64,000 nt of DNA from CAWCDJ01 sp963836015 (GTDB lineage Bacteria; Acidobacteriota; Terriglobia; Bryobacterales; Bryobacteraceae): positions 1,054,001-1,118,000 of the forward strand of contig CAWIIF010000015.1 of NCBI GenBank assembly GCA_963836015.1, in the 5' to 3' direction. The notes under the pieces are model-generated. The model was not told where the DNA came from. It saw only the letters and a program-made list of their open reading frames with translations, and ran no database searches. The translations under genes and the position numbers were made by a program. Shown in pieces: positions 33,612 through 41,146 of the stretch; position 1 is the first letter of the stretch; each line of letters starts with the position of its first letter.

Positions 33612-36310
33612 CGGCGTCCAGCCCCGAGCAATTCTCCCGGAGCGAAAGCGGCGAAACGGCCGGAGGCAAGGACCTGGCCGGCGTCCATACGCCGGAAAAG
33701 CTCGATCAGCTTCGCGACCAACCCGGTCCACCCAGTCTGATGGCTGGCTCCCAGTCCGGCGCCGTTTTCGCCGTGGAAGTACTCGTAGAACAACAGGTAG
33801 TCCCTCCACTGGGGATCGGTTTGGAATTTCTCCGTGCCGCCGTACACTGGCCGCCTGCCGGATTCATCCCGCTGGAAGATTCTGACGAGGCGGTTAGCGA
33901 TCTCGCGGGCGACTTCGAACAGGTTCATCCAGCGGCCCGATCCGGTGGGGCACTCGACTTTGAAATTGTCGCCGTAGTAAAGGTAGAACGACAGCAGGGA
34001 GCGGAGAATCAAAGCGTTGACGGGCATCCAGACCGGGCCGCGCCAGTTGGAGTTGCCTCCGAACATGTAGGAATCCGATTCCGCGGGCTGGTACGCCACC
34101 TGGTACTCGCGGCCCTCGACGGAAAAGACGTAAGGGTGATCCAGGTGATAGCGGGAGAGGGCGCGTATCCCGTAGGGACTCAGAAACTCGTTTTCATCGA
34201 GCATGCGGGCGAGGATCCGGCGGAGCCTGTCCGGGTTTACCAGGGCAAAGACACCGCGGTCATTCACGCCCCGATACCCGGGACCGGTCGGGTGAATATA
34301 CGTAAGGAGCTCGGGCATTCGCTGCACACGGTCCATGAAGACCGACGTGGCGCCGGGGACCCGCTCGCGCTGCCATGGCTCGATGACGGTAGTCGCGCAA
34401 ATGGGCAGCAGTCCGACCATGGAACGGACCTTGAGCCGTGTCGCGGTTCCGTCGGGAAGACGCAGGAGGTCGTAGTAAAAACCGTCCTCTTCGTCCCACA
34501 TGCCCGTGTCTCCAACCTGATTCATGGCATGCGCGATCCAAAGGAAATGGTCGACGAATTTGGCGGCGATGTCGTCGTAGCCCGGCACGTCAGCGGCGAG
34601 CTCGACTGCAATTTCCGACATGTTCTGGCAGAACAGCGCCATCCACGCGGTGCCGTCCGCCTGCTCGAGATAGCCTCCTCCGGGGAGGGGCTTGCTCCGG
34701 TCGAAGACGCCGATGTTGTCGAGCCCGAGGAAACCTCCCTCGAAGACGTTTTTCCCGAAACGGTCTTTGCGGTTCACCCACCAGGTGAAGTTCAGCATCA
34801 GCTTCTGAAACGACCGTTCGAGAAACCCAAGGTCGGCCGAGCCGCGCAGAGCCTGTTCCGTGCGGTACAGGAAGATCGTAGCCCAGGCGTGTACCGGCGG
34901 ATTGACGTCGCTGAAGTTCCATTCGTAGGCCGGAATCTGGCCGCTCGGGTGCAGGAAGTAGGACTGAAGCAGCAGTGTGAGCTGCTCCTTTGCGAAATCC
35001 ACATCGACCGTGGAGAGCGCCATGGCATGGAAAGCCAGATCCCAGGCTGCATACCAGGGGTACTCCCATTTGTCGGGCATTGAGATGATGTCCGCGTTCA
35101 CCATGTGGAACCAGTCGTGATTCCGGACGGCCGGACCTCCTCGTTGGAGCGGGTTGACGCCGTGCTCTTCCAGCCACTTGTCCACTTCGAGGCCGAAATA
35201 CTGCTTGCCCCAGAGCATCCCCGCCAGCGCCTGCCGCATGATGCGCGCTTCCTCATCACCGGCCTGGGGTGGAGTGATGGAGCGGTAGAACTCGTCGGCC
35301 TCGCGGCGCCGGCTCTCGATGATCCCAGCGAAGCGGCTTCCGAACGGATCGCCCATCGCCTCGGGCACTCGGTCGCTGAGCCGCAGCCAGATGGTGACGG
35401 TTTTGCCGGCGCCCACTTCGAGCTGATAGTGGGCCGACGCCTTGGTGCCCTTGCGCTCAGGGTTGATCGCGTCCATTTTCCCCGAGACGACGCAATCATT
35501 GATGCCGTCCTTCACGTACGGGCCGGCATTGGGCGTGCCGAAGATGCGCTGGTTATTGGTTTCGTTCTCGGTGAACAACAGGGCGGGGTCCATCTCGCAG
35601 TAGAGAAAGTGGCCGGTGCTGGCGGCGATACCGCCCGGAGCAGCCTCGAGCAGGGGCTTCGGAGCGTCTTTCCACCAGGTCCAGGTGTTGCGGAACCAGA
35701 GCGTGGGCAGGACGTGGAGTACGGCGGGCTCGGGCCCGCGGTTCGCGACGCTGATCTGAATCAGGAGGTCCTCGGGTGTGTTCTTGGCGTACTCGACGAA
35801 CACGTCGAAATACCGGTCGCCATCGAAGACGCCGGTATCGAGGAGCTCGTATTCCATCTCTTTGCGGCTGCGCTGCCGGTTGGTGAGGATCAGATCTTCA
35901 TAGGGGTAGGCCGTCTGGGGATACTTGTACAAGTATTTCATGTAGGAGTGGGTGGGAGTGCTGTCGAGATAGAAGTAGTACTCCTTGACATCTTCTCCGT
36001 GGTTGCCCTCGCTATTGGTGAGACCGAAGAGGCGCTCCTTGAGGATCGGGTCTTTGCCATTCCAAAGAGCCAGGGCGAAGCAAAGGACCTGCCGGTCGTC
36101 GCTGATGCCGGCGAGTCCGTCTTCGCCCCAGTGGTAGGCGCGCGAGCGAGCATGGTCGTGGGGAAAATAGTCCCAGGCATTTCCATCCTGGCTGTAGTCT
36201 TCGCGAACGGTGCCCCACTGGCGCTCACTGAGGTAGGGTCCCCACTTCTTCCAGGGAACGCTCGATGTGCGGCTCTCCTGCAGCCGGAGGGATTCCTGAT
36301 TCTCTGCCAT
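33608..36310 (-). CDS. GH63-like (MGH1-type) glucosidase
   Basis: 900 residues, cytosolic (no signal peptide). The N-terminus (WGPYLSERQWGTVREDYSQDG, FPHDHARSRAYHWGEDGLAGI) and a C-terminal (alpha/alpha)6-barrel region (KWEYPWYAAWDLAFHAMALSTVD, EWNFSDVNPPVHAWA, MALFCQNM, GGNSNWRGPVWMPVNALI) match the bacterial GH63/MGH1-like glucosidase family of about 880-900 residues. These are inverting alpha-glucosidases acting on alpha-linked glucosides; some relatives cleave glucosylglycerate or mannosylglycerate. The acidic residues in PWYAAWDLAFHA and EWNFSDVN are likely catalytic or substrate-binding. It is divergent from phosphoglucomutase, which fits release of glucose units for glucan or storage metabolism. 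Substrate uncertain. Confidence 0.85.
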   Translation of the reverse strand: MAENQESLRLQESRTSSVPWKKWGPYLSERQWGTVREDYSQDGNAWDYFPHDHARSRAYHWGEDGLAGISDDRQVLCFALALWNGKDPILKERLFGLTNSEGNHGEDVKEYYFYLDSTPTHSYMKYLYKYPQTAYPYEDLILTNRQRSRKEMEYELLDTGVFDGDRYFDVFVEYAKNTPEDLLIQISVANRGPEPAVLHVLPTLWFRNTWTWWKDAPKPLLEAAPGGIAASTGHFLYCEMDPALLFTENETNNQRIFGTPNAGPYVKDGINDCVVSGKMDAINPERKGTKASAHYQLEVGAGKTVTIWLRLSDRVPEAMGDPFGSRFAGIIESRRREADEFYRSITPPQAGDEEARIMRQALAGMLWGKQYFGLEVDKWLEEHGVNPLQRGGPAVRNHDWFHMVNADIISMPDKWEYPWYAAWDLAFHAMALSTVDVDFAKEQLTLLLQSYFLHPSGQIPAYEWNFSDVNPPVHAWATIFLYRTEQALRGSADLGFLERSFQKLMLNFTWWVNRKDRFGKNVFEGGFLGLDNIGVFDRSKPLPGGGYLEQADGTAWMALFCQNMSEIAVELAADVPGYDDIAAKFVDHFLWIAHAMNQVGDTGMWDEEDGFYYDLLRLPDGTATRLKVRSMVGLLPICATTVIEPWQRERVPGATSVFMDRVQRMPELLTYIHPTGPGYRGVNDRGVFALVNPDRLRRILARMLDENEFLSPYGIRALSRYHLDHPYVFSVEGREYQVAYQPAESDSYMFGGNSNWRGPVWMPVNALILRSLLSFYLYYGDNFKVECPTGSGRWMNLFEVAREIANRLVRIFQRDESGRRPVYGGTEKFQTDPQWRDYLLFYEYFHGENGAGLGASHQTGWTGLVAKLIELFRRMDAGQVLASGRFAAFAPGELLGAGRR

Positions 36311-36389
36311 GTCGCGGCGAAACTCCTGGATTTGCTGATGCGGCGTCGCTCGGGGCGGCGTAAGAAATGTCGGCGAAAAGGCAGTTCAT

Positions 36390-36395
36390 TATAAA
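36390..36395 (+). promoter_or_regulatory. -10 box of pgm (leaderless layout)
   Basis: TATAAA ends 9 nt before the ATG at 36405. A G-run lies directly before the start codon but too close to be a normal ribosome site. No -35 is evident. Confidence 0.4.
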
Positions 36396-36404
36396 CTGGG
36401 GGGC

Positions 36405-38060
36405 ATGGCGCTCGATGCGAAGGCGGGGCAGCCGCCGACTCCGTCCCAATTGGTGAATGTCGCCAAACTGGTGACTTCCTACTATGCGGTGAAGCCGGAT
36501 GTTTCCGTGCCGGCGCAAAAAGTGAGCTTCGGAACCTCGGGGCATCGGGGGTCGTCGTTTCTCGGATCGTTCAACGAAGGACATATTCTGGCGATCACGC
36601 AGGCGATCTGCGAGTATCGCGCGCAGAACGGAGTGGACGGCCCGCTCTTCCTGGCGGAGGACACGCATGCGCTCTCGGAGCCGGCGTTCGCGACGGCGCT
36701 GGAGGTGCTCGCCGGCAACGGCGTGGCGGTGAAAATCGATCAGGACCTGGGTTACACGCCGACGCCCGCGCTCTCGCACGCCGTCCTTACTTATAACGCG
36801 GGCCGGAAGAGCGGCCTGGCGGACGGGGTGGTGATCACGCCGTCCCACAACCCGCCCGAAGATGGCGGGTTCAAGTACAATCCCCCGAATGGCGGGCCGG
36901 CCGATACGGGCGCCACGAAATGGATCGAAAATCGCGCGAACGCGATCCTGGCGGCAGGCCTGCGCGAGGTGAAGCGCTGCTTGTACGAACGGGCGCTGAA
37001 GGCAGAGGGCACCGGGCGGTTCGACTACATTTCGAATTACGTCAACGATCTCGGATCGGTGTTAGACCTGGATGCGGTGCGCGACGCCCACCTTTCGCTG
37101 GGGGCCGACCCGCTGGGCGGGGCCGGCGTGCGGTACTGGGGCCGTATCGCCGAGCGGTACGGGCTTTCGATGACGGTGGAGCATGCGGACCCGGACCAGA
37201 CGTTCCGCTTCATGACTCTCGACTGGGACGGGAAGATCCGGATGGATTGTTCGTCACCCTACGCGATGGCGGGGTTGATCGCGATGAAGGACCGGTTCGA
37301 TGTCGCGTTCGCCTGCGACACCGATCACGACCGCCACGGGATTGTAACGCGCAGCGCCGGGTTGATGAATCCGAACCATTACCTGGCAGCGGCGATCTCG
37401 TACCTGTTTTCCAACCGGCCGGGCTGGAAGGGGAACGCGGGGGTCGGCAAAACGATGGTGTCGAGCAGCATTATCGACCGGGTGGCGAAGGACCTGGGGA
37501 GGGGCCTGATGGAGGTGCCCGTAGGCTTCAAGTGGTTTGTGGACGGCCTGCTCGACGGCTCGCTTGGCTTCGGGGGCGAGGAGAGCGCGGGCGCATCGTT
37601 CCTGCGGCGGGACGGCACGGTGTGGACCACCGACAAAGACGGCATCATTATGGGTTTGCTGGCCGCCGAGATCCTGGCGCGGACCGGAAAGGAACCGGGG
37701 GAAGTCTACCGCGGGCTGACGGAGCGGTTTGGGGCGCCGGTGTACGAGCGCATCGACGCGCCCGCCACTCCGGCACAGAAGGCAGTGCTGCAAAAGCTCT
37801 CGCCCGAACAGGTGGACGCCAAGGACCTGGCGGGGGACCCGATCGACGCGATGCTGACCGCCGCGCCGGGCAACGGCGCACCGCTGGGAGGATTGAAGGT
37901 GGCGACACGGCGGGGATGGTTCGCCGCGCGGCCTTCGGGGACGGAGAACGTATACAAGATCTACGCCGAAAGCTTCGCGGGCGAAGAGCATCTGCGGAGG
38001 ATCCAGCAGGAGGCGCAGGAACTGGTGGAGAGGACGTTCCGGGCCGCGGGCGCGGAGTAA
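36405..38060 (+). CDS. pgm: Phosphoglucomutase (alpha-D-glucose phosphate-specific)
   Basis: 551 residues, the usual length of the E. coli Pgm type. FGTSGHRGSSF is at 42-52. The phosphoserine loop TPSHNPP has catalytic Ser147, matching Ser146 of the E. coli enzyme. The metal loop is ACDTDHDRHG, the sugar-binding loop GGEESAGASF lies near residues 387-396, and the phosphate-binding RPSGTE near the C-terminus. It interconverts glucose-1-phosphate and glucose-6-phosphate, feeding or draining nucleotide-sugar and glycogen synthesis. Divergent from the GH63-like glucosidase and 12 kb from the glucan operon; it ends 7 nt before the convergent MoaD-like gene. Confidence 0.96.
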   Translation: MALDAKAGQPPTPSQLVNVAKLVTSYYAVKPDVSVPAQKVSFGTSGHRGSSFLGSFNEGHILAITQAICEYRAQNGVDGPLFLAEDTHALSEPAFATALEVLAGNGVAVKIDQDLGYTPTPALSHAVLTYNAGRKSGLADGVVITPSHNPPEDGGFKYNPPNGGPADTGATKWIENRANAILAAGLREVKRCLYERALKAEGTGRFDYISNYVNDLGSVLDLDAVRDAHLSLGADPLGGAGVRYWGRIAERYGLSMTVEHADPDQTFRFMTLDWDGKIRMDCSSPYAMAGLIAMKDRFDVAFACDTDHDRHGIVTRSAGLMNPNHYLAAAISYLFSNRPGWKGNAGVGKTMVSSSIIDRVAKDLGRGLMEVPVGFKWFVDGLLDGSLGFGGEESAGASFLRRDGTVWTTDKDGIIMGLLAAEILARTGKEPGEVYRGLTERFGAPVYERIDAPATPAQKAVLQKLSPEQVDAKDLAGDPIDAMLTAAPGNGAPLGGLKVATRRGWFAARPSGTENVYKIYAESFAGEEHLRRIQQEAQELVERTFRAAGAE

Positions 38061-38067
38061 CGGCGCT

Positions 38068-38364
38068 TTAACCGCCGGCGATTGCCCCCACGATCAGAAG
38101 AGGCTCGGCTCCGGATATGACTTCCTCGGGCAGCGGAGTGTCGTGCGGCTCGTGCGACAGGTCTTCCTTGCAGGCGAAGAACCGCACGTACGGCCGGCGC
38201 TGCCCGGTGACGTGGTCGCGGATGGTTCCGGTCAGCATCGGATAGGAGGCCTCGAGAGCGTCGAGGACCGAGCGCAAGGTGGCCGGGCCCTCGATTTCGA
38301 GCTTGACCTCGCTTCCGACGCGCGCCAGGGTACGCAAATGCGCCGGCAGCACGACCCGGATCAT
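38068..38364 (-). CDS. MoaD/ThiS-like ubiquitin-fold protein with C-terminal GG
   Basis: 98 residues. It starts MIRVVLPAHLRTLARVG, the pattern of a beta-grasp fold, has the typical GPATLRSVLDALEASYP helix, and ends LLIVGAIAGG. The terminal Gly-Gly is the feature through which MoaD and ThiS are adenylated and thiocarboxylated to act as sulfur carriers. No MoaE, ThiG or E1-like enzyme is in the window. The ATG overlaps the stop of the upstream BNR-repeat gene (ATGA), so the two proteins are made together. Its role may be sulfur transfer in a pathway other than molybdopterin synthesis, or conjugation; this cannot be told from sequence. Confidence 0.85.
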   Translation of the reverse strand: MIRVVLPAHLRTLARVGSEVKLEIEGPATLRSVLDALEASYPMLTGTIRDHVTGQRRPYVRFFACKEDLSHEPHDTPLPEEVISGAEPLLIVGAIAGG

Positions 38365-39476
38365 GACAGCGTCTGAACCTCGACGGACAGGACGGCCGGA
38401 AGATGCCGGGCGATGGGCTGCCAGTTGTCTCCGGAATCGGCCGAGGCGTAGACCTGGCCGCCGGTGGTTCCGAAGTACACGCCGCACTCGTCGAGGGAAT
38501 CGACGGCCATGGCGTCGCGCAGGACGTTGACGTAGCAATCGCCCTGCGGGAGGCCTTTGCCCAACTCCTCCCACTCGTTGCCGCCCGTGCGGCTGCGGTA
38601 TACGCGGAGCTTTCCGTCCATCGGAAAGTGCTCGGAATCGCTCTTGATGGGGACGACGTAGATGGTGTCGGGCTCGTGCGCGTGGACGTCGATCACGAAG
38701 CCGAAATCGGTCGGCAGGTTGCCGCTGACCTCGTGCCATGAGTCGCCCGAGTCGTCGCTGCGCATGACGTCCCAGTGCTTCTGCATGAACAGAACCTCAG
38801 GGCGGGTGCGGTTCATGGCAATGCGGTGAACGCAGTGGCCGACCTCGGCATTGGGGTCCGGGATGGATCCGGAGACCAGGCCCCGGTTGATCGGACGCCA
38901 CGTCTGGCCGGCATCGTCGCTGCGGAATGCGCCCGCGGCCGAGATGGCGATGTAGATTCGGGCGGGGTTGCCGGGGTCGAGGAGGATCGTATGCAGGCAC
39001 ATTCCGCCGGCGCCAGGCTGCCAGCGGGGTCCGGAGCCATGGCCGCGCAGTCCGGAAAGCTCGCCCCAGCTCTGCCCGCCGTCGGTCGAGCGGAACAGGG
39101 CCGCGTCTTCCACACCTGCCAAGATCGTATCCGGGTCGGTGAGCGAGGGCTCGATGTGCCACACCCGCTTGAACTCCCAGGGATGGGGGGTGCCGTCGTA
39201 CCACTGGTGAGTGCCGGGAACGCCGTCGTACACGAACTTATTCCCCACCGGCTCCCAGGTGATGCCGCCGTCGTTGGAGCGCTGGATCAACTGCCCGAAC
39301 CAGCCGCTGGATTGCGACGCGTACAACCGGTTCGGATCGGCCGGCGATCCCTTGACGTGGTAGATCTCCCATCCCGCGAAGTAGGGACCGCGAATGTCCC
39401 ACTTTTCGCGCTTCGCGTCCGACTCCAGGATGAATGCGCCTTTGCGTGTTCCAACCAATACCCGTACCTTACTCAT
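38361..39476 (-). CDS. BNR/sialidase-like beta-propeller protein
   Basis: 371 residues, starting MSKVRVLVGTRKGAFIL without a signal peptide. At least five BNR/Asp-box-like repeats are visible (SNDGGITWEPVG, STDGGQSWGELSG, SDDAGQTWRPIN, SDDSGDSWHEVSG, SADSGDNWQPIA), placing it with WD40/YVTN/BNR propellers often called sialidases or glycosyl hydrolases. The catalytic Arg triad of true sialidases is not evident, so that name would overstate the case. A strong GGAGGAGAGAGG ribosome site precedes ATG 39476; an upstream extension to 39680 is ignored. It is coupled by a 4-nt overlap to the MoaD-like gene. Confidence 0.85.
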   Translation of the reverse strand: MSKVRVLVGTRKGAFILESDAKREKWDIRGPYFAGWEIYHVKGSPADPNRLYASQSSGWFGQLIQRSNDGGITWEPVGNKFVYDGVPGTHQWYDGTPHPWEFKRVWHIEPSLTDPDTILAGVEDAALFRSTDGGQSWGELSGLRGHGSGPRWQPGAGGMCLHTILLDPGNPARIYIAISAAGAFRSDDAGQTWRPINRGLVSGSIPDPNAEVGHCVHRIAMNRTRPEVLFMQKHWDVMRSDDSGDSWHEVSGNLPTDFGFVIDVHAHEPDTIYVVPIKSDSEHFPMDGKLRVYRSRTGGNEWEELGKGLPQGDCYVNVLRDAMAVDSLDECGVYFGTTGGQVYASADSGDNWQPIARHLPAVLSVEVQTLS

Positions 39477-39547
39477 CCTCTCTCCTCCTCTTGTTCGACG
39501 ATCCGGCTGGGGCCGGATCGACAGGTGAATTCGAAAAATAATTGTTA

Positions 39548-40009
39548 CTAGCCCTTGCGTGGACCGATACGCCGCCCGGGTCCGGGGATCAGAGGCGTGG
39601 AATCGCGATCCCGCCATCGCCGCCGCACTTCCGCCAGGATCTCTTTCCTGTTTTCCGCCAGCTCTTCGATGAACTTGCACGAAAGGCCCGCATCTTCATG
39701 CCGCGACCCCCAGACCAGCAACTCCAGGAGCACGGGCGCCAGATCGATGCCCTTTTCCGTCAGGTAGTAGTTTACCCTTCGCTTATCCTGCTCCTGCGCC
39801 TCCGCGATGACAATGCCGGTCGCTTCGAGCTTGCGGAGGCGGTCCGTCAATATGTTGGTGGCGATCCCCTCGCCCGACTCCCGAAACTCCTTAAACGTCC
39901 TGTATCCGCGCACCATCAGATCGCGGACGATCAGCAGGGACCAGCGATCCCCGAAGACATCCAGGGAGATGCTGACCGGGCAGCCGGACCGGAATTTCGA
40001 TTGCGGCAT
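39548..40009 (-). CDS. HxlR family transcriptional regulator
   Basis: 153 residues beginning MPQSKFRSGCPVSISLDVFGDRWSLLIVRDL. The early Cys followed by a winged helix-turn-helix (FGDRWSLLIVRDLMVRGYRTFKEF, LTDRLRKLEATGIV and the wing RRVNYYLTEKG) are hallmarks of HxlR, small dimeric MarR-like regulators that often use the N-terminal Cys to sense redox or reactive aldehydes. The ATG at 40009 is chosen because of a promoter directly upstream; a GTG at 40039 is an alternative. It is divergent from the M48 protease, and an inverted repeat covering its promoter suggests autoregulation and possible control of the protease. Confidence 0.9.
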   Translation of the reverse strand: MPQSKFRSGCPVSISLDVFGDRWSLLIVRDLMVRGYRTFKEFRESGEGIATNILTDRLRKLEATGIVIAEAQEQDKRRVNYYLTEKGIDLAPVLLELLVWGSRHEDAGLSCKFIEELAENRKEILAEVRRRWRDRDSTPLIPGPGRRIGPRKG

Positions 40010-40022
40010 CCCAGGCACGGTA

Positions 40023-40054
40023 CATCCTATCAATCTCACTTGCGAAATACAAGT
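40023..40054 (-). promoter_or_regulatory. Promoter of the hxlR-type gene
   Basis: On the minus strand -35 TTGTAT and -10 TAGGAT are separated by exactly 17 bp. The -10 lies about 14 nt upstream of the ATG at 40009. The -35 and most of the spacer are covered by the HxlR-like operator. Confidence 0.55.
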
Positions 40055-40056
40055 GA
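40036..40056. promoter_or_regulatory. HxlR-type operator
   Basis: A perfect inverted repeat, TCACTTG at 40036-40042 and CAAGTGA at 40050-40056, with a 7-bp spacer. The ACTTG-N7-CAAGT form is what HxlR-family regulators commonly bind, and it overlaps the regulator's own promoter and lies 104 bp before the M48 protease start. Confidence 0.65.
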
Positions 40057-40159
40057 TCGCCGGTTCGCTATCGCACGCTTCAGAACGTCGCGTGAAGAAT
40101 CCGGTGAATACCCGCGAGGCGTTTCGCGCGTCACACGAATTGTCCGCAGGAATTCGCCT

Positions 40160-41110
40160 ATGACCCGTGCTCTGACTGCGCTATTCACCGCGACCCTCGT
40201 TTTTCTCCCGGCGTATGCAAAGACCAAGAAGAAACTGGGACCTGATGACATCGGAGAATCCGATCCCGGCAAAGGAGTGAATTTTTATTCGATCGAGAGA
40301 GAGATCGCTCTCGGCAAACAGATGGCATCGGAAGTGGAGCGCGAGGCGCGGCTGGTAGACGACCCCGTGATCACCGAGTACGTCAACCGGGTGGGACAAA
40401 ACCTGGTACGGAACTCCGACGCGAAGGTGCCGTTCACCATCAAGGTAATCGACTCGGATGAAGTGAACGCGTTCGCGCTTCCGGGCGGCTTTATGTTCGT
40501 GAACTCAGGCCTCATTCTCAAGGCAGATGACGAAGCAGAGCTGGCCGGGGTGATGGCGCACGAGATCGCGCACGTGGCAGCGCGGCACGGCACCAAACAG
40601 GCTACGCGCGGGGAGCTGATCAATTACGCCAGCATCCCGCTGATCATGATGGGCGGGTGGACGGGCTACGCGATCGAGCAGGCAGCCAGCGTGGCCGTAC
40701 CGCTCGGGTTTCTGAAATTCTCGCGCGGCATGGAAGCGCAAGCGGACCACCTGGGCCTGGAGTACATGTACAAGACGGGATACGATCCGCTGGAGTTCGT
40801 GAATTTCTTCGAGAAGTTGGAAACACTGGAGAAGACCAAGCCGGGCGTTATTTCGAAGGTGTTCTCGACGCACCCGATGACCACGGACCGGATCGAAGCG
40901 GCACAGAAGGAAATTCAGGACGACCTGAAGGCGCAGCCCGAATATGTCATGGACACCTCGGAGTTCCACGACGTCAAGGACCGGCTCGCAATGATCGAGA
41001 ACCGGCGCAAGGGTATCGATGACAAGGATTCGAGCCGGCCGACGCTGCGGCACCGCGAAACGGACAAGACGGATTCGGATGACCGGCCGACGCTGAAGCG
41101 GCGGGATTAG
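40160..41110 (+). CDS. M48 family metalloprotease, exported
   Basis: 316 residues. The signal peptide is about 1-20 (LTALFTATLVFLPAYA). The zinc motif HEIAH is at 134-138, within MAHEIAHVAARHG; the third ligand is the Glu in GMEAQADHLGLEYM, and the late STHPMTTDRIEA is typical of the BepA/LoiP-like branch. Such proteases clear misassembled outer-membrane proteins in the periplasm. The C-terminal 50 residues are charged and contain two related motifs (RPTLRHRE and RPTLKRRD) not seen in BepA, and there is no TPR domain. The ATG at 40160 opens the signal peptide; upstream frame extension is antisense to hxlR. Confidence 0.9.
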   Translation: MTRALTALFTATLVFLPAYAKTKKKLGPDDIGESDPGKGVNFYSIEREIALGKQMASEVEREARLVDDPVITEYVNRVGQNLVRNSDAKVPFTIKVIDSDEVNAFALPGGFMFVNSGLILKADDEAELAGVMAHEIAHVAARHGTKQATRGELINYASIPLIMMGGWTGYAIEQAASVAVPLGFLKFSRGMEAQADHLGLEYMYKTGYDPLEFVNFFEKLETLEKTKPGVISKVFSTHPMTTDRIEAAQKEIQDDLKAQPEYVMDTSEFHDVKDRLAMIENRRKGIDDKDSSRPTLRHRETDKTDSDDRPTLKRRD

Positions 41111-41114
41111 GAAT

Positions 41115-41136
41115 GGGCAGGCCGGGAGGCCTGCCC
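41115..41136. terminator. Bidirectional GC-rich hairpin (REP-like)
   Basis: Perfect 9-bp arms, GGGCAGGCC and its complement, surround a 4-nt loop, 5 nt past the M48 stop and 11 nt past the radical SAM stop on the other strand. It is placed to end both convergent transcripts, although there is no T-run. The motif looks like a dispersed extragenic palindrome. Confidence 0.55.
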
Positions 41137-41146
41137 CACAGCTCGG

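Noticed and set aside
38361..39476. True sialidase
   Set aside because: Asp-box repeats are clear, but no Arg triad or other catalytic residues could be picked out, so only a propeller fold is claimed.
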